Shown: one piece after another, positions 52,259-61,780 of the stretch
How the letters are laid out: every line of letters starts with the position of its first letter
How positions within the stretch are numbered: position 1 is the first letter of the stretch
NCBI RefSeq assembly: GCF_022095615.2
Contig: NZ_CP155559.1
Coordinates: 1,857,501-1,921,500 of the forward strand
Direction: 5' to 3'
Length of the DNA stretch: 64,000 nucleotides
Source: Bacillus thuringiensis
GTDB taxonomy: Bacteria > Bacillota > Bacilli > Bacillales > Bacillaceae_G
Translations under genes and position numbers: made by a program
Notes under the pieces: model-generated
Seen by the model: only the letters and a program-made list of their open reading frames with translations
Databases searched by the model: none
Told to the model about the DNA's origin: nothing

Positions 52259-52327
52259 ATGGCGAAAATAACGTATATGAATAATAAAACAAATACAAAG
52301 GTGGATGGAAAGGGCGAGACTGTATAA
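52259..52327 (+). CDS. Possible 22-aa leader ORF before the RsgA-type gene
   Basis: ATG at 52259 with GGAG nine bases upstream, 22 codons (MAKITYMNNKTNTKV...), ending about 50 bases before the GTPase start. It may be a leader peptide or the remnant of a gene. Confidence 0.3.
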   Translation: MAKITYMNNKTNTKVDGKGETV

Positions 52328-52375
52328 GTGAGCGCACGATCCTTCCGCTTAGCTTAAACTAGGGAGGATATCAAT

Positions 52376-53425
52376 TTGAATCAAAATATTTTAGAATCAT
52401 TCGGCTGGGATTCTTTTTTTGAAGAACAAGCTGTAGAGAACTTTGAAGTAGGGCGTATTTTACTTGAGCATAAACATATATATCGAATTATTTGTAATGA
52501 TGGTGAATATATGGCGGAGCTGTCTGGAAAGTTTCGGCATGAAGCAGTAACGAAGGGAGATTATCCAGCGGTTGGTGATTGGGTGTATATAAAGAAAATA
52601 GAGAATGAAAAGAAAGCAATTATTCATCGTATTTTTCAAAGAAGAAGCTCTTTTTCTAGACAAGAGGCTGGTAATCGAACGGAAGAACAAGTAATAGCAG
52701 CAAATGTAGATTATCTATTTTTAGTAAATGCGCTTAACCATGATTTTAACGTAAGAAGAATAGAACGTTATTTACTATTAGCGTATGAAAGTGGTGCAAT
52801 GCCTGTTATTGTTTTAACAAAGAGTAGCTTATGTGAAGACGTGGAACAGAAAATTGTTGAAACGGAAGCTGTGGCAATTGGTGTTCCGATCTTCGTCGTT
52901 GATAGTTTAGAGCATACTGGTATTGAATCGTTGCAGCAATTTGTTTCTTCAGGAAAAACAATTGCTTTAGTCGGGTCATCGGGGGTTGGAAAATCCACTT
53001 TGTTAAATGCACTCATAGGACTTGAAGTGGCAAAAACGGGAGATATTCGTGAGGAAGATAGTAAAGGAAGGCATACGACAACTCATCGTGAATTGTTCCG
53101 ATTACCGAGTGGTAGTTTAGTTATTGATACTCCGGGTATGAGGGAGCTGCAGCTTTGGGAAGGAAGCGATGCAATTCAAACAACATTCTCTGATATTGAA
53201 GAATTAGCAAAAACGTGCCGTTTTAGGGATTGTAAACATGAAAATGAGCCAGGGTGTGCAGTGCATAATGCAATTGATAACGGAATTATTACGTTAAATC
53301 GTTTGCAAAGCTATAAAAAATTACAAAGAGAACTGGCGTACTTTATGAGAAAACAAGATGCTATTCTTGCGAGAGCAGAGCGTGATAAGTGGAAAAAGAT
53401 TTCTAAACAGCATAAAAAAATATGA
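52376..53425 (+). CDS. rsgA: RsgA-type ribosome-associated GTPase
   Basis: This is a 349-residue circularly permuted GTPase. After an OB-fold N-terminus, the order of G motifs is G4 (VLTKSS), G1 (GSSGVGKSTLLN, about 200), G2 (the TTTH of RHTTTHRELF) and G3 (DTPGMREL), then a zinc motif CRFRDCKHENEPGC. RsgA tests the maturation of 30S subunits. A TTG start is used, seven bases after AGGGAGG. It is probably a second RsgA paralogue rather than the main copy, which in Bacillus sits with the prkC-like genes; that is inferred from context. Confidence 0.9.
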   Translation: MNQNILESFGWDSFFEEQAVENFEVGRILLEHKHIYRIICNDGEYMAELSGKFRHEAVTKGDYPAVGDWVYIKKIENEKKAIIHRIFQRRSSFSRQEAGNRTEEQVIAANVDYLFLVNALNHDFNVRRIERYLLLAYESGAMPVIVLTKSSLCEDVEQKIVETEAVAIGVPIFVVDSLEHTGIESLQQFVSSGKTIALVGSSGVGKSTLLNALIGLEVAKTGDIREEDSKGRHTTTHRELFRLPSGSLVIDTPGMRELQLWEGSDAIQTTFSDIEELAKTCRFRDCKHENEPGCAVHNAIDNGIITLNRLQSYKKLQRELAYFMRKQDAILARAERDKWKKISKQHKKI

Positions 53426-53458
53426 AAAGCCAAAGGGTGGTTCCCTTTGGCTTTTTTT
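53425..53458 (+). terminator. Terminator after the RsgA-type gene
   Basis: AAAAGCCAAAGGG / CCCTTTGGCTTTT arms, short loop, T7. Confidence 0.92.
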
Positions 53459-53631
53459 GCATTTGTAAATTTTATAATAATATTATTCAAATATATAGAC
53501 AAAGAGAATTTAATTGTTTAAACTTTACAAAGTATTCATCGTAATAGATTATGAAAATAATAATTTAGGGATAGGAAATGTTTACAACTCACTAGATTTA
53601 ACTTTTGAAATTGAAAAGCAGGAGGTTTGTA

Positions 53632-55614
53632 ATGGGTAGACTATTAAATTGGTTTCGTGATATGAAAGTAGCAAAAAAGTTATTAATTTCATTTTTTGTA
53701 ATTTTAATTGCGGCTGGCTCTATTATCGGAGGCATGTCTTATCAAACAGCTAAAAAGAATTTTGAATCACAAATTACGAGCAGTGCTCACGACAATATAA
53801 AAATACTGGATAATTTAATCAATCAAATGATTGAAGCGAAATTTAATGACGTGAATAATTTTGCACGGGTGATTCAAGGTAATATGTATCAAGGGGATAA
53901 TCAAGATGAATTAAGAAAAATGCTATCTCAATATATCAATTTGAATAAAGATGTTGAACAAGTATATGTTGCTGGGAATGATAAGAAATTTGTGCAAGAA
54001 CCAAATATACAAATGGCAGCAGACTATAATCCAACAGATCGTTCTTGGTATAAAGATGCAGTGGCAAAACAAGGTGGTATTGTCATTACTGAGCCGTATA
54101 AGGCGAAAGGAAATGGACATATTGTCGTAACGATTGCAAAACAAACAGAAGATAAAAACGGTGTTGTAGCAATAGATTTAAGTTTAGATAATTTATTAAA
54201 AACAACAAAGTTAATCAATATTGGTAAAAAAGGATATGCTTTCATTTTAGATGGGAAACAAAAAATAATTGCTCATCCACAAGAAAAATCAGGAGAAAAA
54301 GCATCTGATTCTTGGGCGAAGAAAATTTATGAAGATAATCATGGCGCTTTTTCATATACGTATGACGGTAGTGAAAAGCAAATGGTATTTGCTACAAATG
54401 TAAAAACAGGTTGGAAAATCAGTGGGACGATGTACTCAAATGAAGTAATTGAAGCTGCGCAGCCTGTATTTTATAATATGTTAATTGTTATGTTCATTTC
54501 ATTAGTTATAGGCGGAGCACTTATTTATTTTGTGACACTTTCTATAACGAAGCCTTTAAAAAGATTAGTTGCCACTTCTAAAGAAATAAGTGAGGGAGAT
54601 TTAACGCAAACCATCGAAATTCATTCTAATGATGAAATTGGTCAACTTGCAAAAGGATTTAATGAGATGACTGATGCATTGCGAACGTTAATCGGGAGAA
54701 TTAATACTTCGGCTGGACATGTTGCAGCAGCATCAGAAGAGCTAACGGCAAGTGTAAGACAAGCGAGTGAAGCGACTGAGCAAATTACAATGGCAATGGA
54801 TGAAATATCGAGCGGGGCAACAACGCAAACAACGAGCGTAGAAAATGGTGCAATGTTATTATTTGATGTAACAGAAGGAATTCAGCATGTAGCAAATAGT
54901 TCATCATCAATTAGTACGGCTTCTGCTCATACTCGTGAAAAAGCAGAAGATGGTGGAGAACTAGTCGGAAAAACAGTAAATCAAATGCAGTCTATTGCAG
55001 AATCTGTGTCACAATCAGATGAAGTTATACAGTTGTTAAATAATAAATCAAAACAAATTGGTGACATACTAGAAGTCATTCAAAATATTGCAGATCAAAC
55101 GAATCTTCTAGCTTTGAATGCGGCAATTGAAGCTGCAAGAGCAGGAGAGCATGGAAGAGGATTTGCAATTGTTGCAGATGAAGTACGTAAATTGGCGGAG
55201 AAGTCTAGTGTATCTTCTAGTGAAATTAGTAAATTAATATGTGAAATACAAGATGACATGAGTAAGACGGTAAAATCTATGGGGCATGTAAATGAAGAAG
55301 TTCAATCTGGACTTGTTATTGCGAATGAAACGAAGCAAAACTTTACTGAGATTTTACTATCTACAAATGAAATTGCAGATCAAATTAAAACGATGGTTGA
55401 AACGGCTAATGGGATGTCAAAAGGTGCAAATGAAGTGTCTATTTCAGTAGGTCAAATTGCAATGACAGCACAGAACAATGCGACGAGTACTCAAAACGTT
55501 GCAGCATCAGCAGAAGAACAACTAGCGTCCATTGAGGAGATTAGTTCGGCGGCGGGTACATTATCTCAAATGGCTGAAGAGTTACAAGGGTTAATTGAAA
55601 GATTTAAAGTTTAA
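53632..55614 (+). CDS. Methyl-accepting chemotaxis protein with Cache sensor
   Basis: This 660-residue chemoreceptor has TM1 (about residues 16-38) and an extracellular double-Cache ligand domain (about 40-275, with [12 protein letters not shown] and [15 protein letters not shown]). TM2 (about 284-306) and HAMP (about 305-360) follow, then a long signalling coiled coil with the conserved tip [20 protein letters not shown] and [15 protein letters not shown]. The Cache domain suggests sensing of amino acids or organic acids. The ATG at 53632 after GGAGGTTTGTA is preferred over one 27 bases upstream. It is monocistronic with a terminator. Confidence 0.95.
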   Translation: MGRLLNWFRDMKVAKKLLISFFVILIAAGSIIGGMSYQTAKKNFESQITSSAHDNIKILDNLINQMIEAKFNDVNNFARVIQGNMYQGDNQDELRKMLSQYINLNKDVEQVYVAGNDKKFVQEPNIQMAADYNPTDRSWYKDAVAKQGGIVITEPYKAKGNGHIVVTIAKQTEDKNGVVAIDLSLDNLLKTTKLINIGKKGYAFILDGKQKIIAHPQEKSGEKASDSWAKKIYEDNHGAFSYTYDGSEKQMVFATNVKTGWKISGTMYSNEVIEAAQPVFYNMLIVMFISLVIGGALIYFVTLSITKPLKRLVATSKEISEGDLTQTIEIHSNDEIGQLAKGFNEMTDALRTLIGRINTSAGHVAAASEELTASVRQASEATEQITMAMDEISSGATTQTTSVENGAMLLFDVTEGIQHVANSSSSISTASAHTREKAEDGGELVGKTVNQMQSIAESVSQSDEVIQLLNNKSKQIGDILEVIQNIADQTNLLALNAAIEAARAGEHGRGFAIVADEVRKLAEKSSVSSSEISKLICEIQDDMSKTVKSMGHVNEEVQSGLVIANETKQNFTEILLSTNEIADQIKTMVETANGMSKGANEVSISVGQIAMTAQNNATSTQNVAASAEEQLASIEEISSAAGTLSQMAEELQGLIERFKV

Positions 55615-55620
55615 CAGAGG

Positions 55621-55668
55621 ACAGACTATCTCCAAAATAGCAGTATGCTATTGGAGTAGTCTGTTTTT
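55621..55668 (+). terminator. Terminator after the chemoreceptor gene
   Basis: ACAGACTA...CTCCAAAATAGCA pairs with TGCTATTGGAG...TAGTCTGT, then T5. Confidence 0.88.
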
Positions 55669-55809
55669 ATTATGTAAAATGAAATGAGATTGAGAGTATC
55701 TTTATAATATTTAAAGGTATATTTTGTATAATATTTGTCGAAAAATAGAGGTATTTGTTTACTTTGTGTATAATTATAATCGTATAAAATGCAAATAAAG
55801 GAGATTACT

Positions 55810-56115
55810 ATGGGAGTTTATTGGGGTACCAAAAGACATTCTTGGCTTAGTTATGTCTCATTTTGGTTAAGTATTTCATTTTTTATTGTCTTTTTAATTG
55901 AAGTGTTTATTTTAAAAACACTTTCGAATAGCTCGGTGCAAATTGTTAAATATTTTTATTTTATACTTGTACCAGTAAACATCTTTCTTAGTTTAAAGTT
56001 ACTCTTTAAGAAGAATGAAAAGAAAGCATTACCTATTTTTAGTTTCATTGTATCATTATTATTTACAATTTTAATACTTGTATTAGCGTTAGCAGCTACG
56101 GGGAAATTCTTTTAA
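55810..56115 (+). CDS. Small membrane protein, 101 aa, three helices
   Basis: The ATG at 55810 lies six bases after AAAGGAG; the longer in-frame start at 55789 would leave the ribosome site inside the gene. Three hydrophobic segments (about 13-36, 42-60, 72-98) are separated by short charged loops, one of them KKNEKKALP. The family is not recognised. It is isolated between two terminators. Confidence 0.7.
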   Translation: MGVYWGTKRHSWLSYVSFWLSISFFIVFLIEVFILKTLSNSSVQIVKYFYFILVPVNIFLSLKLLFKKNEKKALPIFSFIVSLLFTILILVLALAATGKFF

Positions 56116-56118
56116 GGG

Positions 56119-56148
56119 GAGTGATAAAAGTCACTCTTCTTTTTTTGT
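56119..56148 (+). terminator. Weak terminator after the small membrane protein gene
   Basis: GGGAGTGA / TCACTCTTC with a short loop and T7. The following 260 bases to the next gene hold no gene; a possible -10 box TACAAT occurs at about 56335. Confidence 0.65.
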
Positions 56149-56412
56149 TATTGTAAGGAAATACTAAGTGGAGGATGGACAAAGAGTGCATTTACTTATG
56201 TTTGATATGATTGGAAAGCGTTAGAAGCATATTAAGAAATATAATGAGAGACAATTCATATAGTAATGAAGAAAATCAGTTGTTTTATATGCAGTTATGG
56301 AGCAAATGAATACGGTAAGAACGGTGATATATGGTACAATACATATGGATAGTGATAGAGATAAAGGGTATATAAAATACTCATCGTTTTTTAGTAAGAG
56401 AGGGGTTATCTT

Positions 56413-56781
56413 ATGCTATACGAGGATTTGATGACATTATTTCAAGCAGCTCCGAAAGAAGAAGGTAGAGGCGGCTGGAAATATATAATCCAGGAACGAA
56501 ATGATAAATATGAAATTGTTGATGAAATGTTGAAAAATCAAATGAGTGTTGAATTGTATTTTAATGAATATGATGAGGTGAAAATCACTTTATATAAAGA
56601 TGGAATGCCTATTTCTATTATGCAAAGAATTGCGATTGCAAAAGTTGAATTAGACGAAGATGAAGAAGGGATTCAATTCGTTTTAGAACGCATGCCTAGT
56701 CGGATGATTCGCTTGCAATTAAAGCCATATTTAGCAATCGAAATGGGGCCGTACTGGGAAGTATGCGATGATTGTGAATGA
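56413..56781 (+). CDS. Hypothetical acidic protein, 122 aa
   Basis: This soluble alpha/beta-looking protein (MLYEDLMTLFQAAPKEEGRGG...) has an acidic C-terminus with the pair CDDC. No known family is recognised and no signal or membrane segment is present. AGAGAGGGG lies eight bases before the ATG, and the gene ends just before a bidirectional terminator, supporting it as real. Confidence 0.65.
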   Translation: MLYEDLMTLFQAAPKEEGRGGWKYIIQERNDKYEIVDEMLKNQMSVELYFNEYDEVKITLYKDGMPISIMQRIAIAKVELDEDEEGIQFVLERMPSRMIRLQLKPYLAIEMGPYWEVCDDCE

Positions 56782-56783
56782 AC

Positions 56784-56821
56784 ATAAAAGAAGCATCCAA
56801 TAACATGGATGCTTCTTTTAT
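56784..56821. terminator. Bidirectional terminator between convergent genes
   Basis: ATAAAAGAAGCATCCA / TGGATGCTTCTTTTAT with a six-base loop; it overlaps the stop region of the minus-strand YkvI-like gene. Confidence 0.9.
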
Positions 56822-57858
56822 GTTTTTTGAAGTTGTTTAAAAGCAATAATTGGCAGTAAAATGATGCTGACCCATCCAATTATAGGATACAGAATGTGGA
56901 GTAATTCACTGTAACCAATGTAACTAAAGCAATAACTAATTAGTAAAATGAAGAAAATAATATTGTTACTTTTCCATCCGGTGATGGATTGCATTTGTTT
57001 TGTCATTCCGAACACATTACCAACTAAAGTTGTGAACACTTCACCGAAAATGATAAGAACAAAGAAAAAGTGAAAAGTTGCATTGAATTTTCTTATGACT
57101 TCAGCCATTGGGATATTATATTGATAAAATTGATCGACTGATAAAATAGCTAAATGGCTACATAATAAAATTAAAGAAAGTCCTGCGCCGCCTAAAATAC
57201 CGCCCCAGAAAATGGCCTTTCGATCTTTTACTTCACTGGCTAACGGGACGAGAACGCTTTGGGCGAGAGAAAGATTTAAGGCGACATATGTAATAGGACT
57301 AGTAATCCACTTCATATTCCAACTTTCTGCAGGAATAGTGTCACTAATAGGAGTTGTACCGTGAAGAAAAGTTGTAATAGCAAGTCCGATAATAAAAATC
57401 ATCATAATAGGTACGACAAGTGTATTAACTTCAAAAACCCCTTGTAACCCGCGACTACCTATAATGAGACAGGCGATCAATATAATGAAAATACCAAGTT
57501 GTCTTGGTAAACGAAGTTGCTCTTCAAATACCGCCCCAGCTCCTGATAACATAACGCTCGTTACACCAAATAATACGAGTAATAATAGTGTGTTTACAAC
57601 ATTGCCAAATACATCTCCAAATAAATATTTGTTGAATTCTTGCGCTGAAAATGCACCAATTTGTGATGAAAGTAACATCATCTTTGTGCCAAGCCAAATA
57701 AAAAAAAATCCACTTACACATATGCCAATTGTTCCATATAATCCGTTCACTGTAAAAAATTCAACAATTTCTCGTCCAGTAGCAAATCCAGCTCCAACGA
57801 CTGTTCCAATATAAGTAGCAGCGACTTTCTTTGCTACTTGCCATTGTTGATTGTCCAT
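56818..57858 (-). CDS. YkvI-family membrane transporter
   Basis: The protein has 346 residues with about ten membrane segments. The first carries ATYIGTVVGAGFATGREIV, a glycine-rich helix typical of the YkvI/APC-superfamily proteins. Its substrate is unknown. It is probably a sodium- or proton-coupled transporter of a small organic solute, inferred from fold only. The ATG at 57858 follows AGAGGGATAAC. It stands alone, divergent from the Dps gene. Confidence 0.82.
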   Translation of the reverse strand: MDNQQWQVAKKVAATYIGTVVGAGFATGREIVEFFTVNGLYGTIGICVSGFFFIWLGTKMMLLSSQIGAFSAQEFNKYLFGDVFGNVVNTLLLLVLFGVTSVMLSGAGAVFEEQLRLPRQLGIFIILIACLIIGSRGLQGVFEVNTLVVPIMMIFIIGLAITTFLHGTTPISDTIPAESWNMKWITSPITYVALNLSLAQSVLVPLASEVKDRKAIFWGGILGGAGLSLILLCSHLAILSVDQFYQYNIPMAEVIRKFNATFHFFFVLIIFGEVFTTLVGNVFGMTKQMQSITGWKSNNIIFFILLISYCFSYIGYSELLHILYPIIGWVSIILLPIIAFKQLQKT

Positions 57859-58099
57859 GTTATCCCTCTTTCTACTACGATGAGCTTGATTTACTATTAT
57901 GCATATGTATGAGCTTGGACAATTAGACGTATGAAGTGTTTGAAAACATACATGAATTAATAGATATTAGGGAAGTATTAAAGGTGTTAAAACTTTGTTA
58001 CATATGAGCCAATCGTTCGAAAAGGTAGGAAATGTATGGTAACATGTAACTAGGTTATTAAAAGATAAACATTATGAAATGATAAGAGGAGTGGATTGT

Positions 58100-58543
58100 A
58101 TGAGTACGAAAACAAATGTTGTTGAAGTATTAAACAAGCAGGTAGCAAACTGGAATGTGTTATATGTGAAACTACATAATTATCACTGGTATGTGACAGG
58201 ACCACACTTCTTTACGTTACATGAGAAATTTGAAGAGTTTTACAATGAAGCTGGAACAAATATTGATGAATTAGCAGAACGTATTTTAGCGTTGGAAGGT
58301 AAACCGCTAGCGACAATGAAAGAATATCTTGCAACATCTAGTGTGAGTGAAGGGACGAGCAAGGAATCTGCAGAAGAAATGGTGCAAACATTAGTGAATG
58401 ATTACTCTGCACTTATTCAAGAATTAAAAGAAGGCATGGAAGTTGCTGGTGAAGCTGGCGATGAAACATCAGCGGACATGTTGTTAGCGATTCATACAAC
58501 ATTAGAACAACATGTATGGATGCTAAGTGCGTTCTTAAAATAA
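58100..58543 (+). CDS. dps: Dps-family ferritin-like DNA-protection protein
   Basis: This 147-residue protein forms a dodecameric iron-storage cage that oxidises Fe(II) with peroxide. The inter-subunit ferroxidase ligands are visible: H in [20 protein letters not shown] (two His-containing helices) and D/E in NIDELAERI. In Bacillus it is usually under PerR or sigma B control; a specific box was not identified. The ATG at 58100 follows AGAGGAG. The gene is monocistronic. Confidence 0.94.
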   Translation: MSTKTNVVEVLNKQVANWNVLYVKLHNYHWYVTGPHFFTLHEKFEEFYNEAGTNIDELAERILALEGKPLATMKEYLATSSVSEGTSKESAEEMVQTLVNDYSALIQELKEGMEVAGEAGDETSADMLLAIHTTLEQHVWMLSAFLK

Positions 58544-58559
58544 ATATAAGTATATAAAG

Positions 58560-58597
58560 AAAAAAGTCATTGAAAAATTCTTTCAATGGCTTTTTTT
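58560..58597 (+). terminator. Terminator after the Dps gene
   Basis: AAAAAAGTCATTGAAA / TTTCAATGGCTTTTTT with G-U pairs and T7. Confidence 0.88.
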
Positions 58598-58650
58598 GTA
58601 ATTTTTCAGTTTTCTTTTATGCTATAATATAGTAAAAAGGAGGCGATGCA

Positions 58651-59106
58651 ATGTTTCGCTTTTTCAGAACTGGAAAAGAAGAGCGTGAAATTACGAAAGA
58701 TGAATTAGAACAAGCGATGGCTAAGTTTCTAGAAAAGAATGCTAATATTGTTTATACAGTATTAGTAAATGATGATTATACAGTAAATTATGATTTATTA
58801 AAGCCGTATTTACTTGCATTTCCAACAAATAGTTTTCTTATTACGAAGGAAACGCTTGAGGTATTTGAACATACAGAAGAAAATCTAAACCTAGTTAAAG
58901 AAATTGATATCGTACAAAAAGCAGTAGATCAATACGTAACAGAAAAAGAAATGTTTCCAATTGTTGAAGGTAGTGAAGATCGCCTTATATGCGGAATGAA
59001 ATTAGGGCCTTATTTAAATCGTATATTAAAAAGAGACTTATATATTTCAGAAAAACATTATTTAGTTTCAAGTAAACCAGACAGAAAAAAACAAAAGAGT
59101 GGGTAG
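58651..59106 (+). CDS. DUF3939-like hypothetical protein
   Basis: The protein has 151 residues, soluble, with an N-terminal helix (DELEQAMAKFLEKN) and alternating strands, and a very basic C-terminus (DRKKQKSG). The family assignment rests on general resemblance to Bacillus DUF3939 proteins and is uncertain. AAAGGAGG lies seven bases before the ATG. No operon partner. Confidence 0.55.
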   Translation: MFRFFRTGKEEREITKDELEQAMAKFLEKNANIVYTVLVNDDYTVNYDLLKPYLLAFPTNSFLITKETLEVFEHTEENLNLVKEIDIVQKAVDQYVTEKEMFPIVEGSEDRLICGMKLGPYLNRILKRDLYISEKHYLVSSKPDRKKQKSG

Positions 59107-59315
59107 ATGTATTGAAAACAACAATAAAAATATATTGTTGTCTTTTTTTGTTCGTTAAAATATTAATTTTTCAGTTTATTAAAATGTATACTAAACTTTT
59201 TGGACGAAGAGAAGTAATGATTAAGTATTGTTAGCGTGAGTTATATACAATGATTACAGAATGGTATAAAGGTTTGAGAAATAAATATGATAAAAGATTA
59301 CGGGGGAATGGTTGT

Positions 59316-60260
59316 ATGAAAAATAGTATAACTTACATTCAATTATTAAATGAAACGTTACATTGTTACGCAAATAAAGGAAGTTTGGAAGCGTACACTT
59401 ATATAATGGAGCATGCTAAAGGTATAGTGGGGAATGAGGCACAAATATATAATTTTAAATATGCACTAGCGGGTGCGGCAGGCCTTGAAGAAGAAGCGCT
59501 ACATCTAATGAAGGAAGCTATTATAGAAAAGGGTTTTTGGTATGGAAATGAGTATTTAATTTCCGATGACGATTTAAAACCACTACATAAATTTGAAGAG
59601 TTTCAAAAAATGGTTCAATTATGTAAAGAAAGAGAAGAATTAGCAAAGAAAACAGAACGAGCAGACGTGAAATATATAGATAGTAAGAAAAAAGAAAAAC
59701 TATTTATTGCAATGCACGGTGATCAAGAAAATATAGGGATAATAGAACCATATTGGAAAACTGTTTTGACACAAGATTATACGTTAGCTTTACCACAATC
59801 TTCGCAAATTCAGTTTTCAGATGGGTTTGTGTGGGATGATATACATAGAGGGGAAGAAGAATTAAAAGAGCATTACGTTACGTTTATAAAAAATCATACA
59901 GTAGAAAGTGTAATAATTGGTGGTTTTTCTGCTGGTGCAAGAGTAGCTTTGTATACGATTTTACAAAAAAATATAGATGTAGATGGTTTTATTTTTATGG
60001 CGCCGTGGCTTCCAGAAATTGAAGAATGGCATGAGTTATTGGAAGTGCTACAAGATAAAAATATAAAGGGCTATATAGTGTGCGGGGATCAAGATGAAGA
60101 TTGTTTCGAATGTACGCAGCAATTTGTACAATTATTAAGAGATAAGAATATAGAACATGAGTTTAAAGTTGTACCTAATTTAAAACATGATTATCCTGAG
60201 GATTTTGATGAACTATTAAAAGAAGCTATTGAATATATAGACGACAAACATAATAAGTAG
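59316..60260 (+). CDS. Alpha/beta-hydrolase-fold protein with helical N-terminal domain
   Basis: The protein has 314 residues. An N-terminal TPR-like helical region (about 1-110) precedes an alpha/beta-hydrolase core with the nucleophile elbow GGFSAGARVAL, the acid in VCGDQDED and the catalytic His in NLKHDYPED. The same family resembles Bacillus serine esterases/phospholipase-like proteins (DUF3089-type is less likely). The substrate is unknown. The ATG at 59316 follows CGGGGGAAT; an earlier in-frame ATG (59250) lacks a ribosome site. Confidence 0.75.
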   Translation: MKNSITYIQLLNETLHCYANKGSLEAYTYIMEHAKGIVGNEAQIYNFKYALAGAAGLEEEALHLMKEAIIEKGFWYGNEYLISDDDLKPLHKFEEFQKMVQLCKEREELAKKTERADVKYIDSKKKEKLFIAMHGDQENIGIIEPYWKTVLTQDYTLALPQSSQIQFSDGFVWDDIHRGEEELKEHYVTFIKNHTVESVIIGGFSAGARVALYTILQKNIDVDGFIFMAPWLPEIEEWHELLEVLQDKNIKGYIVCGDQDEDCFECTQQFVQLLRDKNIEHEFKVVPNLKHDYPEDFDELLKEAIEYIDDKHNK

Positions 60261-60264
60261 TAAA

Positions 60265-60302
60265 AAAGGGAGATGCATCATAATTGATGTATCTCCCTTT
60301 TG
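60265..60302. terminator. Bidirectional terminator between hydrolase and oxidoreductase genes
   Basis: AAAAGGGAGATGCATCA / TGATGTATCTCCCTTTT with a four-base loop lies between convergent genes. Confidence 0.92.
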
Positions 60303-60305
60303 TCA

Positions 60306-61307
60306 TTATAAATGAAAAGCATTTGCTAGTAAGCGATAAGAATTCAATTTATCTTCAAATCGATGAGTAATTGTGACAATCATAAATTCATCAGTATTGT
60401 ACGCTTTGCTTAAGTTTACGATTTGTTCTTTCACAGAAGATGGATCACCGACGATCATACGTTGACGATTTTCTTTTATACGGAATAAATCATAAGCGCT
60501 GTATGAATAATTTTGTGCAGTTTCGATAGAAGGAGTACCAGTTGTACGCTTTCCTTGTTCTAGTAATAAGATCGATAAATCTAAACTAGAAGCAATTTTT
60601 TCCGCCTCTTCATTCGTTTCTCCGCAAATAACAAAAATAGAGACGATTGATTTTGGTTTATCTCCTAAATAAGAAGGTTGGAACTGTTCCTGATAAGCCT
60701 TCATTACTTCAGGGCCACCGTATCCGTTAATGAACTGTGCGAATGCAAAAGAAGCACCTTGTTTTGCGGCGATCATTGCACTCTCTCCGCTAGAACCAAG
60801 CATCCACATCTCGGGAGATGTTGGAATGACAGGAGTAGCCTTTAAATTTGCATAATGATGGTTTTCTGGTACTTGATCATGTAAGTACATTGCAACATCT
60901 GCAATTTGCTCTGGGTATTGATCAAGTGAGATCATTTTTCCTTCTTGAAGTGCGCGAGTTGCAATTGGCATACCACCAGGTGCTCTGCCGACACCAAGGT
61001 CAATACGATTTGGATAAAGCGCCTCTAAAACGCGGAAATTCTCAGCAACTTTATAAGGGCTATAGTGCGGCAACATAACACCACCTGAACCAACTCTCAT
61101 ACGATCCGTTTTTGCTGCAATATGAGAAATAAGTATTTCAGGGCTTGAACCAGCAAGGCTGATGGAATTATGATGCTCAGATACCCAAAAACGTGTGAAT
61201 CCTAATTTTTCAACTTCTTGTGCAAGTGTAACTGTATGAGAAAAAGCTCGGGCTGCTGTACTACCATCTGAAATAGGTGATTGGTCTAATACACTTAATT
61301 TGATCAT
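60306..61307 (-). CDS. LLM-class (luciferase-like) flavin-dependent oxidoreductase
   Basis: This 333-residue TIM-barrel enzyme belongs to the bacterial luciferase-like group: SVLDQSPISDG at the N-terminus, RFWVSEHHNSISLAGSSPEI, DLGVGRAPGG, and EMWMLGSSGESAMIAAKQG. It would use reduced flavin and oxygen on an unknown substrate. GAGAGG lies ten bases before the ATG. It is a stand-alone gene. Confidence 0.9.
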   Translation of the reverse strand: MIKLSVLDQSPISDGSTAARAFSHTVTLAQEVEKLGFTRFWVSEHHNSISLAGSSPEILISHIAAKTDRMRVGSGGVMLPHYSPYKVAENFRVLEALYPNRIDLGVGRAPGGMPIATRALQEGKMISLDQYPEQIADVAMYLHDQVPENHHYANLKATPVIPTSPEMWMLGSSGESAMIAAKQGASFAFAQFINGYGGPEVMKAYQEQFQPSYLGDKPKSIVSIFVICGETNEEAEKIASSLDLSILLLEQGKRTTGTPSIETAQNYSYSAYDLFRIKENRQRMIVGDPSSVKEQIVNLSKAYNTDEFMIVTITHRFEDKLNSYRLLANAFHL

Positions 61308-61383
61308 AGAATATACCTCTCAATCTTAATGTACATCCTATTATATATTTACTTACGAAAAATGCGTAATAAAATGCTCAAAA

Positions 61384-61411
61384 TGAAAAGTGGATACACC
61401 TTTATCCACTT
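61384..61411 (-). terminator. Terminator of the 63-aa minus-strand gene
   Basis: AGAAGTGGATA / TATCCACTT read on the minus strand, followed by TTCATTTT. Confidence 0.78.
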
Positions 61412-61603
61412 CTAACGAGAAAAGCCCCGTTCATAATGATTCATTTCGACTAAATTTAAAATATATTCGTAGTTATCAATCTCAAGTTTTAGCTGTGCAT
61501 GCTCTTTTTTAGATAGATGCTTACTGCTAAGTTTGTTGCATAGTTGTTGTTTCTTTCCTTCTAAATACTTCTTTGTAGCGTGGTAGTCGTAAGTTTTTTT
61601 CAT
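61412..61603 (-). CDS. Small helical hypothetical protein, 63 aa
   Basis: The ATG at 61603 lies nine bases after GGAG; a TTG two codons upstream is the alternative. The product is basic, all-helical (MKKTYDYHATKKYLEGKKQQ...) with one Cys. The family is not recognised. Its own ribosome site and terminator support it as an independent gene. Confidence 0.65.
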   Translation of the reverse strand: MKKTYDYHATKKYLEGKKQQLCNKLSSKHLSKKEHAQLKLEIDNYEYILNLVEMNHYERGFSR

Positions 61604-61780
61604 TTTCAACCACTCCTTCGTTGCTGTTGCTATATTATACGAAGCGTGAAGAGATGTGAAAGCTACCTCTTATGTACTTTTAGTGAATATTCCACTTGCT
61701 ATGTTGTTATGTTTATAGGAATTTATGAATAAAATGCACTAAACCACTAATGCCCATTTTATGAAGTAAGGGGTGGAATT

